DNA of 64,000 nucleotides from Hyperoodon ampullatus (GCA_949752795.1 CATKHW010000013.1:372001-436000), one strand, 5' to 3'; shown: positions 10,438-24,335, numbered from the stretch's first letter. Numbers and translations are program-made. The notes: generated by a model not told the origin, from the letters alone.

Positions 10438-12174
10438 ACACCTTAAATATCCCAGGAAATATATAAATGGTTCAAAAAATTGTGGTACGTACATACGATG
10501 GAATATCCCTCAGCCATGAAATCAATGTCATAAGACCAGTAGCAGCAAAATGGGTGGATTCAGGTACGATGATTCTAAGTGAAATAAGTCACACAGAAAA
10601 AGAAACTTATCCTAACATATCACTTATGAAGATCCTGTAAACATGGCTACACAAGAAATGAGTTAGGAAAGAGAACAGTGTCTCACATTTAGAAAACACT
10701 CTTATGCCTGCTTAAGGCGGAAGGAGAGGTGGGGTGATGCATAAAACCAGAGTTTGATATAAGCACAGGTACCGTTCCAAAACCAACTATGGAATAGACA
10801 AGACCTACACCTTCCTCAGTGAAAGGGACTCAAAACCCCATATTTCCCGCAGAGGAATATATCTGACTAGTAAGAATCTTAAAACCTATGTATTGATATG
10901 TCTCCGTAAGGGAATCAAGTGTGTCTAGACTGGCATAAACATGGCAGCGAGAATCAGCTCAAACCCACTATAAAAAGGAATTTCAAAAACAAAACAAAAA
11001 AACTGGGAAATTCTTTACAATTCCTTCAGGGTCTCTGATGAAACCTGGAATGACCCTATCTACAACGACAGCTGGATGTGGCAGAAGGCTGGACACTTGG
11101 GACTGAGAGGATTGGTGAGATTGGGTGAGCAAATGCAGACCCTTTAAAGCACAAATGCCTGGCACCCATTCCGTTGGTCCCAACTCTCCAGGTTGAAGGG
11201 AAGATTACTACAGCTATAACATGTGCGGGAAACCTAGAGAACGGACACACTGTGAATACGAAAGGTTTCTAAAACTCAACGAATAGTCCCTCTCCTGGTG
11301 CCCCGGTTTGACTTTCCATCTGCTTTACTATCAACCTCCCAACTGGAGAGACAGCCCCTTTAACCTCTTGGTTCGCACAGGTTGCCAATTTGGCAGAGAA
11401 TGAAAGGGAAGAGGGAGAACCAATGAGAGAGTAGCTGTTAGGCATTTGGACGGGCACATATCACTGTAATTTCCCAGCAGGAAGAAGAATTAACCAAAGT
11501 CTCAGCAACCCACCGGGAACCAGTATAGGTCCTGAACCAAAATTTTGGACTTGCGGTCAGCTCACCAAAAACGAGTTGAAAAATGGAGCTCAGGGGCACA
11601 GCAATTCACAAACTGGCCGAGTAATAAAGGACAACTATAGTCCCAAAATCTGTTGAGGGAAGGCAACGAGGCGGACTTGAAAGCGAGGCAGAATAGCAGG
11701 AAACAGATTTCAAGAGGTACGTTGGAATCGCCTTTAAAGCACAGGAAGAGGGGCCCAACTTCGACAATGATGCACTTGGCCAAAAATGGATTATGCGTTT
11801 TCTCCTGAATATATTCAGGAGAAAATGCATACGCCCTTTTTGGCCAAGCAAGCAAGCGGGCAATGCAAATCTGCACTACAAAGAAGTATCACTTCCCACC
11901 GGTCAAAAGGGACATCTACAAAATGTGTAAGAACCAGAAAGGCAAAACACGCCATGGAGAACAGGGAGCCTTGTTATGCTGATGGGCGGGATGTAATTTG
12001 CCATCTGCCTCTCTGGAGGAGTGCATTGTGTTCCCTAAAACAAGTAAAGAACAGAGCTACAGAGCCAAGGGCACTACCAGTCTAGGGAATATACCTTGGG
12101 AAAACTGAAAATCAATAAGACAGAGCCACCCAAAAATTTAGGGCTGCGCTGCATACAAGGACCTCAACTTGGAT
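10438..12174. repeat. Satellite unit 7
   Basis: 1,737 bp, recombinant haplotype (A marker GGCTGGAC, then B marker CACAAATGCC). Palindrome 11775-11848: three left-arm changes and one right-arm change. The CAACTGGAGAGAC single-base deletion near 11340 is shared with units 9, 11, 16 and 25. Confidence 0.9.
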
Positions 12175-13911
12175 ACACCTTAAGTATCCCAGAAAATATA
12201 AACATGGTTCAAAATATTGTGGTACTTACATACGATGGAATATCCCTCAGCCATGAAATCAATGTCATAAGACCAGTAGCAGCAAAATGGGTGGTTTCAG
12301 GTACGATGATTCTAAGTGAAATAAGTGAAACAGAAAAAGAAACTTATCATAAGATATCACTTATGAAGATCCTGTAAACATGGCTGCACTTGAACTGAGT
12401 TAGGAAAGAGAACAGTGTCTCACATTTAGAAAACACTCTTATGCCTGCTTAAGGGGGAAGGAGAGGTGGGGTGATGCATAAAACCAGAGTTTGATATAAG
12501 CACAGGTACCGTTCCAAAAACCAACTATGGAATAGACAAGACCTACACCTTTCTCAGTGAAAGGGACTCAAAACACCATATTTCCCGCAGAGGAATATAT
12601 CTGACTAGTAAGAATCTTAAAACCTATGTATTGATATGTCTCCGTAAGGGAATCAAGTGTGTCTAGACTGGCATAAACATGGCAGCGAGAATCAGCTCAA
12701 ACCCACTATAAAAAGGAATTTTAAAAACAAAAGAAAAAACTGGGAAATTCTTTACAATTCCTTCAGGGTCTCTGATGCAACCTGGAATGACCCTATCTAC
12801 AACGACAGCTGGATGTGGCATAAGGAGGGACACTTGGGACTGAGACGATTGGTGAGATTGGGTGAGCAAATGCAGACCCTTTAAAGCACAAATGCCTGGC
12901 ACCCATTCCATGTGTCCGAACTCTCCAGGTTGAAGGGAATATTACTACAGCTATAACATATACGGGAAACCTAGAGAACGGACACACTGTGAATACGAAA
13001 GGATTCTATAACTCAACAAATAGTCCCTCTCCTGGTGCTCCGGTTTGACTTTCCATCTGCTTTACTATCAATCTCCCAACTTGGAGACACAGCCACTTTA
13101 ACCTCCTCATTCACACAGGTTGCCAATTTGGCAGAGGATGAGAGGGAAGAGGGAGAACCAATGAGAGAGTAGCTGTTAGGCATTTGGATGGGCACATATC
13201 ACTCTAACTTCCCGGCAGGAAGAAGAATTAACCAAAGTCTCAGCCCCCCACTGGTTACCAGTATAGGTCCTGAACCAAAATTTTGGACTTGCGGTCAGCT
13301 CACAAAAAACGTGTTGAAAAATGGAGCTCAGGGGCACAGCAATTCACAAACTGGCCGAGTAATAAAGGACAACTATCGTCCAAAAATCTGTTGAGGGAAG
13401 GCAACGAGGCGGACTTGAAAGCGAGGCAGAATAGCAGGAAACAGATTTCAAGAGGTACGTTGGAATTGCCTTTAAAGCACAGGAAGAAGGGCACAACTTC
13501 GACAATGATGCATTGGCCAAAAACGGCGTATGCATTTTCTCCTGAATATATTCAGGAGAAAACACATACGCCCTTTTTGGCCAAGCAAGCAAGCGGGCAA
13601 TTCAAGTCTGCACTACAAAGCAGTATCACTTCCCACCGGTCAAAAGGCACATCCACAAAATGTGTAAAAACCAGAAAGGCAAGACAGGCCGTGGAGAACA
13701 GGGAGCCTTGTTATGCTGATGGGCGGGATGTAAATTGCCAACTGCCTCTCTGGAGGAGTACATTGTGTTCCCTAAAACAAGTAAAGAACACAGCTACAGA
13801 GAAAAAGGCACTTCCAGTCTAGGGAATATACTTTGGGAAAACTGAAAATCAATAAGACAGAGCCACCCCAAAATTTAGGGCTGCACTGCTTACAAGGACC
13901 TCAACTTGGAT
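12175..13911. repeat. Satellite unit 8
   Basis: 1,737 bp, haplotype B. Palindrome core 13513-13584; this is the only unit with an indel at the palindrome edge (GCATTGG for GCACTTGG). That deletion joins two frames into a 179-codon + strand open frame (13283-13822), which I treat as accidental. The L1 start (AAGTATCCCAGAAAATATAAACATGG) matches unit 27, 19 units away. Confidence 0.9.
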
Positions 13912-15649
13912 ACAACTTAAATATCCCAGGAAATATAAAAATGGTTCAAAAAATTGTGGTACTTACGTACGATGGAATATCCCTCAGCCATGAAATCAAT
14001 GTCATAAGACCAGTAGCAGCAAAATGGGTGGATTCAGGTACGATGATTCTAAGTGAAATAAGTCACACAGAAAAAGAAACTTATCCTAAGATATCACTTA
14101 TGAAGATCCTGTAAACATGGCTACACTTGAACTGAGTTAGGAAAGAGAACAGTGTCTCACATTTAGAAAACACTCTTATGCCTGCTTAAGGGGGAAGGAG
14201 AGGTGGGGTGATGCATAAAACCAGAGTTTGATATAAGCACAGGTACCGTTCCAAAAACCAACTATGGAATAGACAAGACCTACACCTTCCTCAGTGAAAG
14301 GGACTCAAAACCCCATATTTCCCGCAGAGGAATATATCTGACTAGTAAGAATCTTAAAACCTATGTATTGATATGTCTCCGTAAGGGAATCAAGTGTGTC
14401 TAGACTGGCATAAACATGGCAGCGAGAATCAGCTCAAACACACTATAAAAAGGAATTTCAAAAACAAAACAAAAAAACTGGGAAATTCTTTACAATTCCT
14501 TCAGGGTCTCTGATGAAACCTGGAATGACCCTATCTACAATGACAGCTGAATGTGGCATAAGGAGGGACACTTGGGACTGAGAGGATTGGTGAGATTGGG
14601 TGAGCAAATGCAGACCCTTTAAAGCACAAATGCCTGGCACCCATTCCATGGGTCCCAACTCTCCAGGTTGAAGGGAATATTCCTACAGCTATAACATGTA
14701 TGGGAAACCTAGAGAACGGACACACTGTGAATACGAAAGGTTTCTAAAACTCAACGAATAGTCCCTCTCCTGGTGCTCCGGTTTGACTTTCCATCTGCTT
14801 TACTATCAACCTCCCAACTGGAGAGACAGACCCTTTAACCTCCTGGTTCGCACAGGTTGCCAATTTGGCAGAGGATGAAAGGGAAAAGGGAGAACCAATG
14901 AGAGAGTAGCTGTTAGGCATTTGGACGGGCACATAGCACTGTAATTTCCTGGCAGGAAGAAGAATTAACCAAAGTCTCAGCCACCCACCGGGAACCAGTA
15001 TAGATCCTGAACCAAAATTTTGGACTTGCGGTCAGCACACCAAAAACGAGTTGAAAAATGGAGCTCAGGGGCACAGCAATTCACAAACTTGCCGAGTAAT
15101 AAAGGACAACTATCGTCCAAAAATCTGTTGAGGGAAGGCAACGAGGCGGACTTGAAAGCGAGGCAGAATAGCAGGAAACAGATTTCAAGAGGTACGTTGG
15201 AATCGCCTTTAAAGCACAGGAAGAGGGGCACAACTTCGACAATGATGCACTTGGCCAAAAAGGGCGTATGCGTTTTCTCCTGAATATATTCAGTAGAAAA
15301 CGCATACGCCCTTTTTGGCCAAGCAAGCAAGCGGGCAATGCAAATCTGCACTACAAAGAAGGATCACTTCCCACCGGTCAAAAGGGACATCCACAAAAGG
15401 TGCAAAAACCAGAAAGGCAAGACAGGCCCTGGAGAACAGGGAGCCTTGTTATGCTGATGGGCCGGATATAAATTGCCAACTGCCTCTCTGGAGGAGTGCA
15501 TTGTGTTCCCGAAAAAAAGTAAACAACAGAGCTACAGAGCCAAGGGCACTTCCAGTCTAGGGAATATACCTTGGCAAAACTGAAAATCAATAAGGCAGAG
15601 CAAACACAAAATTTAGGGCTGCACTGCTTACAAGGACCTCAACTTGGGT
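13912..15649. repeat. Satellite unit 9
   Basis: 1,738 bp, haplotype B with GAGAGG between the markers. Palindrome 15250-15323, one right-arm change (CAGTAG). Shares CAAACTTGCCGAG and GGGAAAAGGGAG with units 11 and 16. Confidence 0.9.
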
Positions 15650-17386
15650 ACACCTTAAATATCCCAGAAAATATAAAAATGGTTCAAAAAATTGTGGTGC
15701 TTATGTACGATGGAATATCCCTCAACCATGAAATCATGTCAAAAGACCAGTAGCAGCAAAATGGGTGGATTCAGCTACGATGATTCTATGTGAAATAAGT
15801 CACAGAGAAAAAGAAACTTATCATAAGATATCACTTATGAAGATCCTGTAAACATGGCTACACTTGAACTGAGTTAGGAAAGAGAACAGTGTCTCACATT
15901 TAGAAAACACTCTTATGCCTGCTTAAGGGGGAAGGAGAGGTGGGGTGATGCATAAAACCAGAGTTTGATATACGCACAGGTACCGTTCCAAAAACCAACT
16001 ATGGAATAGACAAGACCTACACCTTCCTCAGTGAAAGGGACTCAAAACCCCATACTTCCCGCAGAGGAATATATCTGACTAGTAAGAATCTTAAACCTAT
16101 GTATTGATATGTCTCCATAAGGGAATCAAGTGTGTCTAGACTGGCATAAACATGGCAGCGAGAATCAGCTCAAACCCACTATAAAAAGGAATTTCAAAAA
16201 CAAAACAAAAAAACTGGGAAATTCTTTACAATTCCTTCAGGGTCTCTGATGAAACCTGGAATGACCCTATCTACAACGACAGCTGGATGTGGCATAAGGC
16301 TGGACACTTTGGACTGAGAGTATTGCTGAGATTGGGTGAGCAAATGCAGACGCCTTAAAGTAATAATGCATGGCACCCATTCCATGGGTCCCAACTCTCC
16401 AGGTTGAAGGGAATATTACTACAGTTATAACATGTACGGGAAACCTAGAGAACGGACACACTGTGAATACGAAAGGTTTCTAAAACTCAACGAATAGTCC
16501 CTCTCCTGGAGCTCCAGTTTTACTTTCCATCTGCTTTACTATCAGCCTCCCAACTTGGAGAGACAGCCCCTTTAACCTCCTGGTTCGCACACGTTTCCAA
16601 TTTGGCAGAGGATGAAAGGGAAGAGGGAGAACCAATGAGAGAGTAGCTGTTAGTCATTTGGACGGGCACATATCACTGTAATTTCCCGGCAGGAAGAAGA
16701 ATTAACCAAAGTGTCAGCCACCCACTGGGAACCAGTATAGGTCCTGAACCAAAATTTTGGACTTGCGGTCAGCTCACCAAACACGAGTTGAAAAACGGAG
16801 CTCAGGGGCACAGCAATTCACAAACTGGCCGAGTAATAAAGGACAACTATCGTCCAAAAATCTGTTGAGGGAAGGCAACGAGGCGGACTTGAAAGCGAGG
16901 CAGAATAGCAGGAAACAGATTTCAACAGGTACGTTTGAATCGCCTTTTAAGCACAGGAAGAGGGGCACAACTTCGACAATGATGCACTTGTCCAAAAAGG
17001 GTGTATGCGTTTTCTCCTGAATATATTCAGGAGAAAACGCCTACGCCCATTTTGGCCAAGCAAGCAAGCGGGCAATGCAAATCTGCACTACAAAGAAGTA
17101 TCACTTCCCACCGGTCAAAAGGGACATCCACAAAATGTGTAAAAACCAGAAAGGCAAGACAGGCCCTTGAGAACAGGGTGCCTTGTTATGCTGATGGGCG
17201 GGATGTAAATTGACAACTGCCTCTCTGGAGCAGTGCATTGGGTGCCCTAAAACAAGTAAACAACAGAGCTACAGAGCCAAGGGCACTTCCAGTCTAGGGA
17301 ATATTCCTTGGGAAAACTGAAAATCAATAAGACAGAGCCACCTCAAAATTTAGGGCTGCACTGCTTACAAGGACCTCAAGTTGGGT
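15650..17386. repeat. Satellite unit 10
   Basis: 1,737 bp, haplotype A with private GAGAGTATTGCTGAG. Palindrome 16987-17060 has four mismatches, identical to unit 15. Left boundary of block 1 lies at about 15725. Confidence 0.9.
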
Positions 17387-19124
17387 ACGCCTTAATTATC
17401 CCTGGAAATATAAAAAAAGGTTCAAAAAATTGTGGTACTTATGTACGATGGAATATCCCTCAGCCATGAAATCAATGTCATAAGAACAGTAGCAGCAAAA
17501 TGGGTGGATTCAGGTACGATGATTCTAAGTGAAATAAGTCACACATAAAAAGAAACTTATCATAAGATATCACTTATGAAGATCCTGTAAACATGGCTAC
17601 ACTTGAACTGAGTTAGGAAAGAGAACAGTGTCTCACATTTAGAAAACACTCTTATGCCTGCTTAAGGAGGAAGGAGAGGTGGGGAGATGCCTAAAACCAG
17701 AGTTTGATATAAGAACAGGTACCGTTCCAAAAACCATCTATGGAATAGAGAAGACTTACACCTTCCTCAGTGAAAGGGACTCAAAACCCCATATTTCCCG
17801 CAGAGGAATATATCTGACTAGTAAGAATCTTAAAACCTATGTATTGATATGTCTCCGTTACGGAATCAAGTGTGTCTAGACTGGCATAAACATGGCAGCG
17901 AGAATCAGCTCAAACCCACTATAAAAAGGAATTTCAAAAACAAAACAAAAAAACTGGGAAATTCTTTACAATTCCTTCAGGGTCTCTGATGAAACCTGGA
18001 ATGACCCTATCTACAATGACAGCTGGATGTGGCATAAGGAGGGACACTTGGGACTGAGACGATTGGTGAGATTGGTTGAGCAAATGCAGACCCTTTAAAG
18101 CACAAATGCCTGGCACCCATTCCATGGGTCCCAACTCTCCAGGTTGAAGGGAATATTCCTACAGCTATAACATGTATGGGAAACCTAGAGAACGGACACA
18201 CTGTGAATACGAAAGGTTTCTAAAATTCAACGAATAGTCCCTCTCCTGGTGCTCCGGTTTGACTTTCCATCTGCTTTACTATCAACCTCCCAACTGGAGA
18301 GACAGACCCTTTAACCTCCTGGTTCGCACAGGTTGCCAATTTGGCAGAGGATGAAAGGGAAAAGGGAGAAACAATGAGAGAGTAGCTGTTAGGCATTGGA
18401 CGGGCACATATCACTGTAATTTCCTGGCAGGAAGAAGAATTAACCAAAGTCTCAGCCACCCACCGGGAACCAGTATAGATCCTGAACCAAAATTTTGGAC
18501 CTGCGGTCAGCTCACCAAAAACGAGTTGAAAAATGGAGCTCAGGGGCACAGCAATTCACAAACTTGCCGAGTAATAAAGGACAACTATCGTCCAAAAATC
18601 TGTTGAGGGAAGGCAACGAGGCGGACTTGAAAGCGAGGCAGAATAGCAGGAAACAGATTTCAAGAGGTACGTTGGAATCGCCTTTAAAGCACAGGAAGAG
18701 GGGCACAACTTCGACAATGATGCACTTGGCCAAAAAGGGCGTATGCGTTTTCTCCTGAATATATTCAGGAGAAAACGCATTCGCCCTTTTTGGCCAAGCA
18801 AGCAAGCGGGCAATGCAAATCCCCACTACAAAGAAGTATCACTTCCCACCGGTCAAAAGGGACATCCACAAAATGTGTAAAAACCAGAAAGGCAAGACTG
18901 GTCCTGGAGAACAGGGAGCCTTGTTATGCTGATGGACGGGATGTAAATTGCCAACTGCCTCTCTGGAGGAGTGCATTTTGTACCCTAAAACAAGTAAACA
19001 ATAGAGCTACAGAGCCAAGGGCACTTCCCGTCTAGGGAATATACCTGGGAAAAACTGAAAATCAATAAGACAGAGCCACCCCAAAATTTTGGGCTGCACT
19101 GCTTACAAGGACCTCAACTTGGGT
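17387..19124. repeat. Satellite unit 11
   Basis: 1,738 bp, haplotype B. Palindrome 18725-18798, one right-arm change (GCATTCGCCC), shared with unit 16. Carries a one-base deletion in GGCATTGGACGGGC near 18394. Confidence 0.9.
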
Positions 19125-20863
19125 ACACCTTAAATATCCCAGGAAATATAAAAATGGTTCAAAAAATTGTAGTACTTACGTACGATGGAATATCCCTCAG
19201 CCATGAAATCAATGTCATAACACCAGTAGCAGCAAAATGGGTGGATTCAGGTACGATGATTCTAAGTGAAATAAGTCACAGAGAAAAAGAAACTTATCAT
19301 AAGTTATCACTTATGAAGATCCTGTAAACATGGCTACACTTGAACTGAGTTAGGAAAGAGAACAGTGTCTCACATTTAGAAAACACTCTTATGCCTGCTT
19401 AAGGGGGAAGGAGAGGTGGGGTGATGCATAAAACCAGAGTTTGATATAAGCACAGGTACCGTTCCAAAAACCAACTATGGAATAGACAAGACCTACACCT
19501 TCCTCAGTGAAAGGGACTCAAAACCCCATATTTCCCGCAGAGGAATATATCTGACTAGTAAGAATCTTAAAACCTATGTATTGATATGTCTCCGTAAGGG
19601 AATCAAGTGTGTCTAGAATGGCATAAACATGGCAGCGAGAATCAGCTCAAACCCACTATAAAAAGGAATTTCAAAAACAAAACAAAAAAACTGGGAAATT
19701 CTTTACAATTCCTTCAGGGTCTCTGATGAAACCTGGAATGACCCTATCTACAATGACAGCTGGATGTGGCAGAAGGAGGGTCACTTGGGACTGAGACGAT
19801 TGGTGAGATTGGGTCAGCAAATGCAGACCCTATAAAGCAATAATGCATGGCACCCATTCCATGTGTCCGAACTCTCCAGGTTGAAGGGAATATTACTACA
19901 GCTATAACATGTACGGGAAACCTAGAGAACGGACACACTGTGAATACGAAAGGTTTCTAAAACTCAACGAATAGTCCCTCTCCTGGTGCTCCGGTTTGAC
20001 TTTCCATTTGCTTTACTATCAACCTCCCAACTTGGAGAGACAGCCCCTTTAACCTCCTGGTTCACACACGTTGCCAATTTGGCAGAGGATGAAAGGGAAT
20101 AGGGAGAACCAATGAGAGAGTATCTGTTAGGCATTTCGACGTGCACATATCACTCTAACTTCCCGGTAGGAAGAAGAGTTAACCAAAGTCTCAGCCACCA
20201 ACCCGGAAACAGTATAGGTCCTGAACCAAAATTTTAGACTTGCGGTCAGCTCACCAAAAACGAGTTGAAAAATGTAGCTCAGGGGCACAGCAATTCACAA
20301 ACTGGCCGAGTAATAAAGGACAACTATCGTCCAAAAATATGTTGAGGGAAGGCAACGAGGCGGACTTGAAAGCGAGGCAGAATAGAAGGAAACAGGTTTC
20401 AAGAGGTACGTTGGAATCGCCTTTAAAGCACAGGAAGAGGGGCACAACATCGACAATGATGCACTTGGCCAAAAAGGGTGTATGCGTTTTCTCCTGAATA
20501 TATTCAGGAGAAAACGCATACGCCCTTTTTGGCCAAGCAAGCAAGCGGGCAATGCAAATCTGCAATACAAAGAAGTATCACTTCCCACCGGTCAAAAGGG
20601 ACATCCACAAAATGTGTAAAAACCAGAAAGGCAAGACAGGCCCTGGAGAACAGGGAGCCTTGTTATGCTGATATGTGGGATGTAAATTGCCAACTGCCTC
20701 TCTGGAGGAGTGCATTGTGTTCCCTAAAACAAGTAAACAACAGAGCTACAGAGCCAAGGGCACTTCCCGTCTAGGGAATATACCTTGGGAAAACTGAAAA
20801 TCAATAAGACAGAGCCACCCCAAAATTTAGGGCTGCACTGCTTACAAGGACCTCAACTTGGGT
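19125..20863. repeat. Satellite unit 12
   Basis: 1,739 bp, recombinant haplotype (B marker GGAGGGTCAC, A marker CAATAATGCATGG), as in unit 17. Palindrome 20464-20537, one left-arm CpG change that unit 17 lacks. Confidence 0.9.
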
Positions 20864-22598
20864 ACACCTTAAATATCCCAGGAAATATAAAAATGGTTCA
20901 AATTTGTGTTACTTACGTACGATGGAATATCCCTCAGTCATGAAATCAATGTCATAAGACCAGTAGCAGCAAAATGGGTGGATTCAGTTATGATGATTCT
21001 AAGTGAAATAAGTCACACAGAAAAAGAAACTTATCATAAGATATCACTTATGAAGATCCTTAAACATGGCTACACTTGAACTGAGTTAGGAAAGAGAACT
21101 GTGTCTCACATTTAGAAAAAACTCTTACGCCTGCTTAAGGGGGAAGGAGAGGTGGGGTGATGCATAAAACCAGAGTTTGATATAAGCACAGGTACCGTTC
21201 CAAAAACCATCTATGGAATAGACAAGACCTACACCTTCCTCAGTGAAAGGAACTCAAAACCCATATTTCCCACAGAGGTATATATCTGACTAGTAAGAAT
21301 CTTAAAACCTATGTATTGAAATGTCTCCGTAAGGGAATCAAATATGTGTAGACTGGCATAAACATGGCAGCGAGAATCAGCTCAAACCCACTATAAAAAG
21401 GAATTTCAAAAACAAACCAATAAAACTGGAAAATTCTTTACAATTCCTTCAGGGTCTCTGATGAAACATGGAATGACCCTATCTACAACGACAGCTGGAT
21501 GTGGCATAAGGCTGGACACTTGGGACTGAGGGGATTGGTGAGATTGGGTGATCAAATGCAGACACTTCAAAGCAATAATGCATGGCACCCATTCCATGTG
21601 TCCCAACTCTCCAGGTTGTAGGGAATATTACTACAGTTATAACATGTACGGGAAACCAAGAGAACGGACACACTGTGAATACGAAAGGTTTCTAAAACTC
21701 AACGAATGGTCCCTCTCCTGGTGCTCCGGTTTGACTTTCCATCTGCTTTACTATCAATCTCCCAACTTGGAGAGAGAGCCCCTTTAACCTCCTGGTTCGC
21801 ACAGGTTTCCAATTTGGCAGAGGATGAAAGGGTAGAGGGAGATCCAATGAGAGAGTAGCTGTTAGGCTTTTGGACGGGCACATATCACTCTAAATTCCGG
21901 GCAGGAAGAACAAGTAACCAAAGTTTCAGCCCCCCACCGGGAACCAGCTTAGGTCCTGAACCAAAATTTTGGACTTGCGGTCAGCTCAGCAAAATCGAGT
22001 TGAAAAATGGAGCTCAGGGGCACAGCAATTCACAAACTGGCCGAGTAATAACGGACAATTATCGTCCAAAAATCTGTTGAGGGAAGGCAACGAGGTGGAC
22101 TTGAAAGCGAGGCAGAATAGCAGGAAACAGATTTCAAGAGGTACGTTGGAATCGCCTTTAAAGCACAGGAAGAGGGGCACAACTACGACAATGATGCACT
22201 TGGCCAAAAAGGGCGTATGCGTTTTCTCCTGAATATATTCAGGAGAAAACGCATACTCTATTTTTGGCCAAGCAAGCAAGCAGGCAATGCAAATCTGCAC
22301 TACAAAGAAGTATCACTTCCCACCAGTCAAAAGCGACATCCACAAAATGTGTAAAATCCGGAAAGGCAAGACGGGCCCTGGAGAACAGGGAGCCTTGTTA
22401 TGCTGATGGGCGGGATGTAAATTGCCAACTGCCTCTCTGGAGGAGTATATTGTGTTCCCTAAAACAAGTAAAAAACAGAGCTAAAGAGCCAAGGGCACTT
22501 CCAGTCTAGGGAATATACCTTGGGAATTCTGAATATCAATAAGACAGAGCCACCACAAAATTTAGGGCTGCACTGCTTACAAGGACCTCAACTTGGGT
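20864..22598. repeat. Satellite unit 13
   Basis: 1,735 bp, haplotype A. Shortened by a small deletion in the L1 part (GGTTCAAATTTGTG). Palindrome 22199-22272 has three clustered right-arm changes (ATACTCTATTTTTGG), shared with units 18 and 22. Confidence 0.9.
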
Positions 22599-24335
22599 AC
22601 ACCTTAAATATCCCATGCAATATAAAAATGGTTCAAAAAATTGTGGTACTTACGTACGATGGAATATCCCTCAGCCATGAAATCAATGTCATAAGACCAG
22701 TAGCAGCAAAATGGGTGGATTCAGGTACGATGATTCTAAGTGAAATAAGTCACAGAGAAAAAGAAATTTATCATAAGATATCACATATGAAGATCCTGTA
22801 AACATGGCTACACTTGAACTGAGTTAGGAAAGAGAACAGTGTCTCACATGTAGAAAACAGTCTTATGCCTGCTTAAGGGGGAAGGAGAGGTGGGGTGATG
22901 CATAAAACTAGAGTTTGATATAAGCACAGGTACCGTTCCAAAAACCAACTATGGAATAGACAAGACCTACACCTTCCTCAGTGTAAGGGACTCAAAACCA
23001 CATATTTCCCGCAGAGGAATATATCTGACTAGTAAGAATCTTAAAACCTATGTATTGATATGTCTCCGTAAGGGAAGCAAGTGTGTCTAGACTGGCATAA
23101 ACATGGCAGTGAGAATCAGCTCAAACCCACTATAAAAAGGAATTTCAAAAACAAAACAAAAAACTGGGAAATTCTTTACAATTCCTTCAGGGTCTCTGAT
23201 GAAACCTGGAATGACCCTATCTACAATGACAGCTGGATGTGGCATAAGAGGGACACTTGGGACTGAGATGATTTGAGAGATTGGGTGAGCAAATGCAGAC
23301 CCTTTAAAGCACAAATGCCTGGCACCCATTCCATGGGTCCCAACTCTCCAGGTTGAAGGGAATATTACTACAGCTATAACATGTAAGGGAAACCTAGAGA
23401 ACGGACACACTGTGAATACAAAAGGTTTCTAAAACTCAACGAATAGTCCCCCTCCTGGTGCTCCGGTTTGACTTTCCATCTGCTTTACTATCAACCTCCC
23501 AACTTGGAGAGACAGCCCCTTTAACCTCCTGGTTCGCACAGGTGGCCAATTTGGCAGAGGATGAAAGGGAAGAGGGAGAAACAATGAGAGAGTAGCTGTT
23601 AGGCATTTGGACGGGCACATATCACTCAAATTTCCCGTCAGGAAGAAGAATTAACCAAAGTCTCAGCCACACACCGGGAACCAGTATAGGTCCTGAACCA
23701 AAATTTTGGACTTGCTGTCCGCTCACAAAAAACGAGTTGAAAAATGGAGCTCAGGGGCACAGCAATTCACAAACTGGCCGAGTAATAAAGGACAACTATC
23801 GTCAAAAAACCTGTTGAGGGAAGGCAACGAGGCGGACTTGAAAGCGAGGCAGAATAGCAGGAAACGGATTTCAAGAGGTACGTTGGAATCGCCTTTAAAG
23901 CACAGGAAGAGAGGCACAACTTCGACAATAATGCACTTGGCCAAATAGGGCATATGCGTTTTCTCCTAAATATATTCAGGAGAAAAGGCATACGCCCTTT
24001 TTGGCCAAGCAAGCAAGCGGGCAATGCAAATCTGCACTACAAAGAAGTATCACTTCCCACCGGTCAAAAGGGACATCCACAAAATGTGTAAAAACTAGAT
24101 AGGCAAGACAGGCCCTGGAGAACAGGGAGCCTTGTTATGCTGATGGGCGGGATGTAAATTTCCAACTGCCTCTCTGGAGGAGTGCATTGTGTTCCCTAAA
24201 ACAAGTAAACAACAGAGCTACAGAGCCAAGGGCACATCCAGTCTAGGAAATATACCTTGGGAAAACTGAAAATCAATAAGACAGAGCCACCCCAAAATTT
24301 AGGGCTGCACTGCTTACAAGGACCTCAACTTGGGT
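22599..24335. repeat. Satellite unit 14
   Basis: 1,737 bp, haplotype B (AAGAGGGACAC, one base short). Palindrome 23936-24009: three left-arm changes and one right-arm change. Only its first ~530 bp match unit 19. Confidence 0.9.

Larger units (their letters stand above)
6780..11750. repeat. Long-range paralogous block 3, left copy (units 4-7)
   Basis: Resembles 38059-43030 at an offset of 31,278-31,279 bp (18 units). Shared markers: AATTTAAGGCTGC, the CACGGGAAATAT / GTGGTAGTTACG pair, GTTAGGCGTTTGCACGG, GGCCAGAAACAG-type variants, ATCCTCCCATGG, CGGACTCGAAAGCG, CTAAGACAATG, and CGTCCCAAAATC-type changes. Similarity is broken by a patch around 10475-10700, where unit 7 looks like unit 6 instead. 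Confidence 0.8.
15725..23130. repeat. Higher-order block 1, left copy (units 10-14)
   Basis: Nearly identical to 24411-31816 at a constant offset of 8,686 bp, exactly five units; all five unit starts are in register. Shared private markers: a 1-bp deletion in AAATCATGTCAAAAGACC at 15730, the CAAACTTGCCGAG variant at 18564, ATGGTTCAAATTTGTG at 20893, a triple change in the palindrome right arm at 22255-22259, and GGCAGTGAG at 23105. The sequence just before 15725 differs clearly from its counterpart, so the left boundary is sharp. Confidence 0.9.

Noticed and set aside
13283..13822. 179-codon plus-strand open frame
   Set aside because: It results from a one-base deletion beside the palindrome in unit 8 that joins two frames normally ended by stops; no other unit has it.
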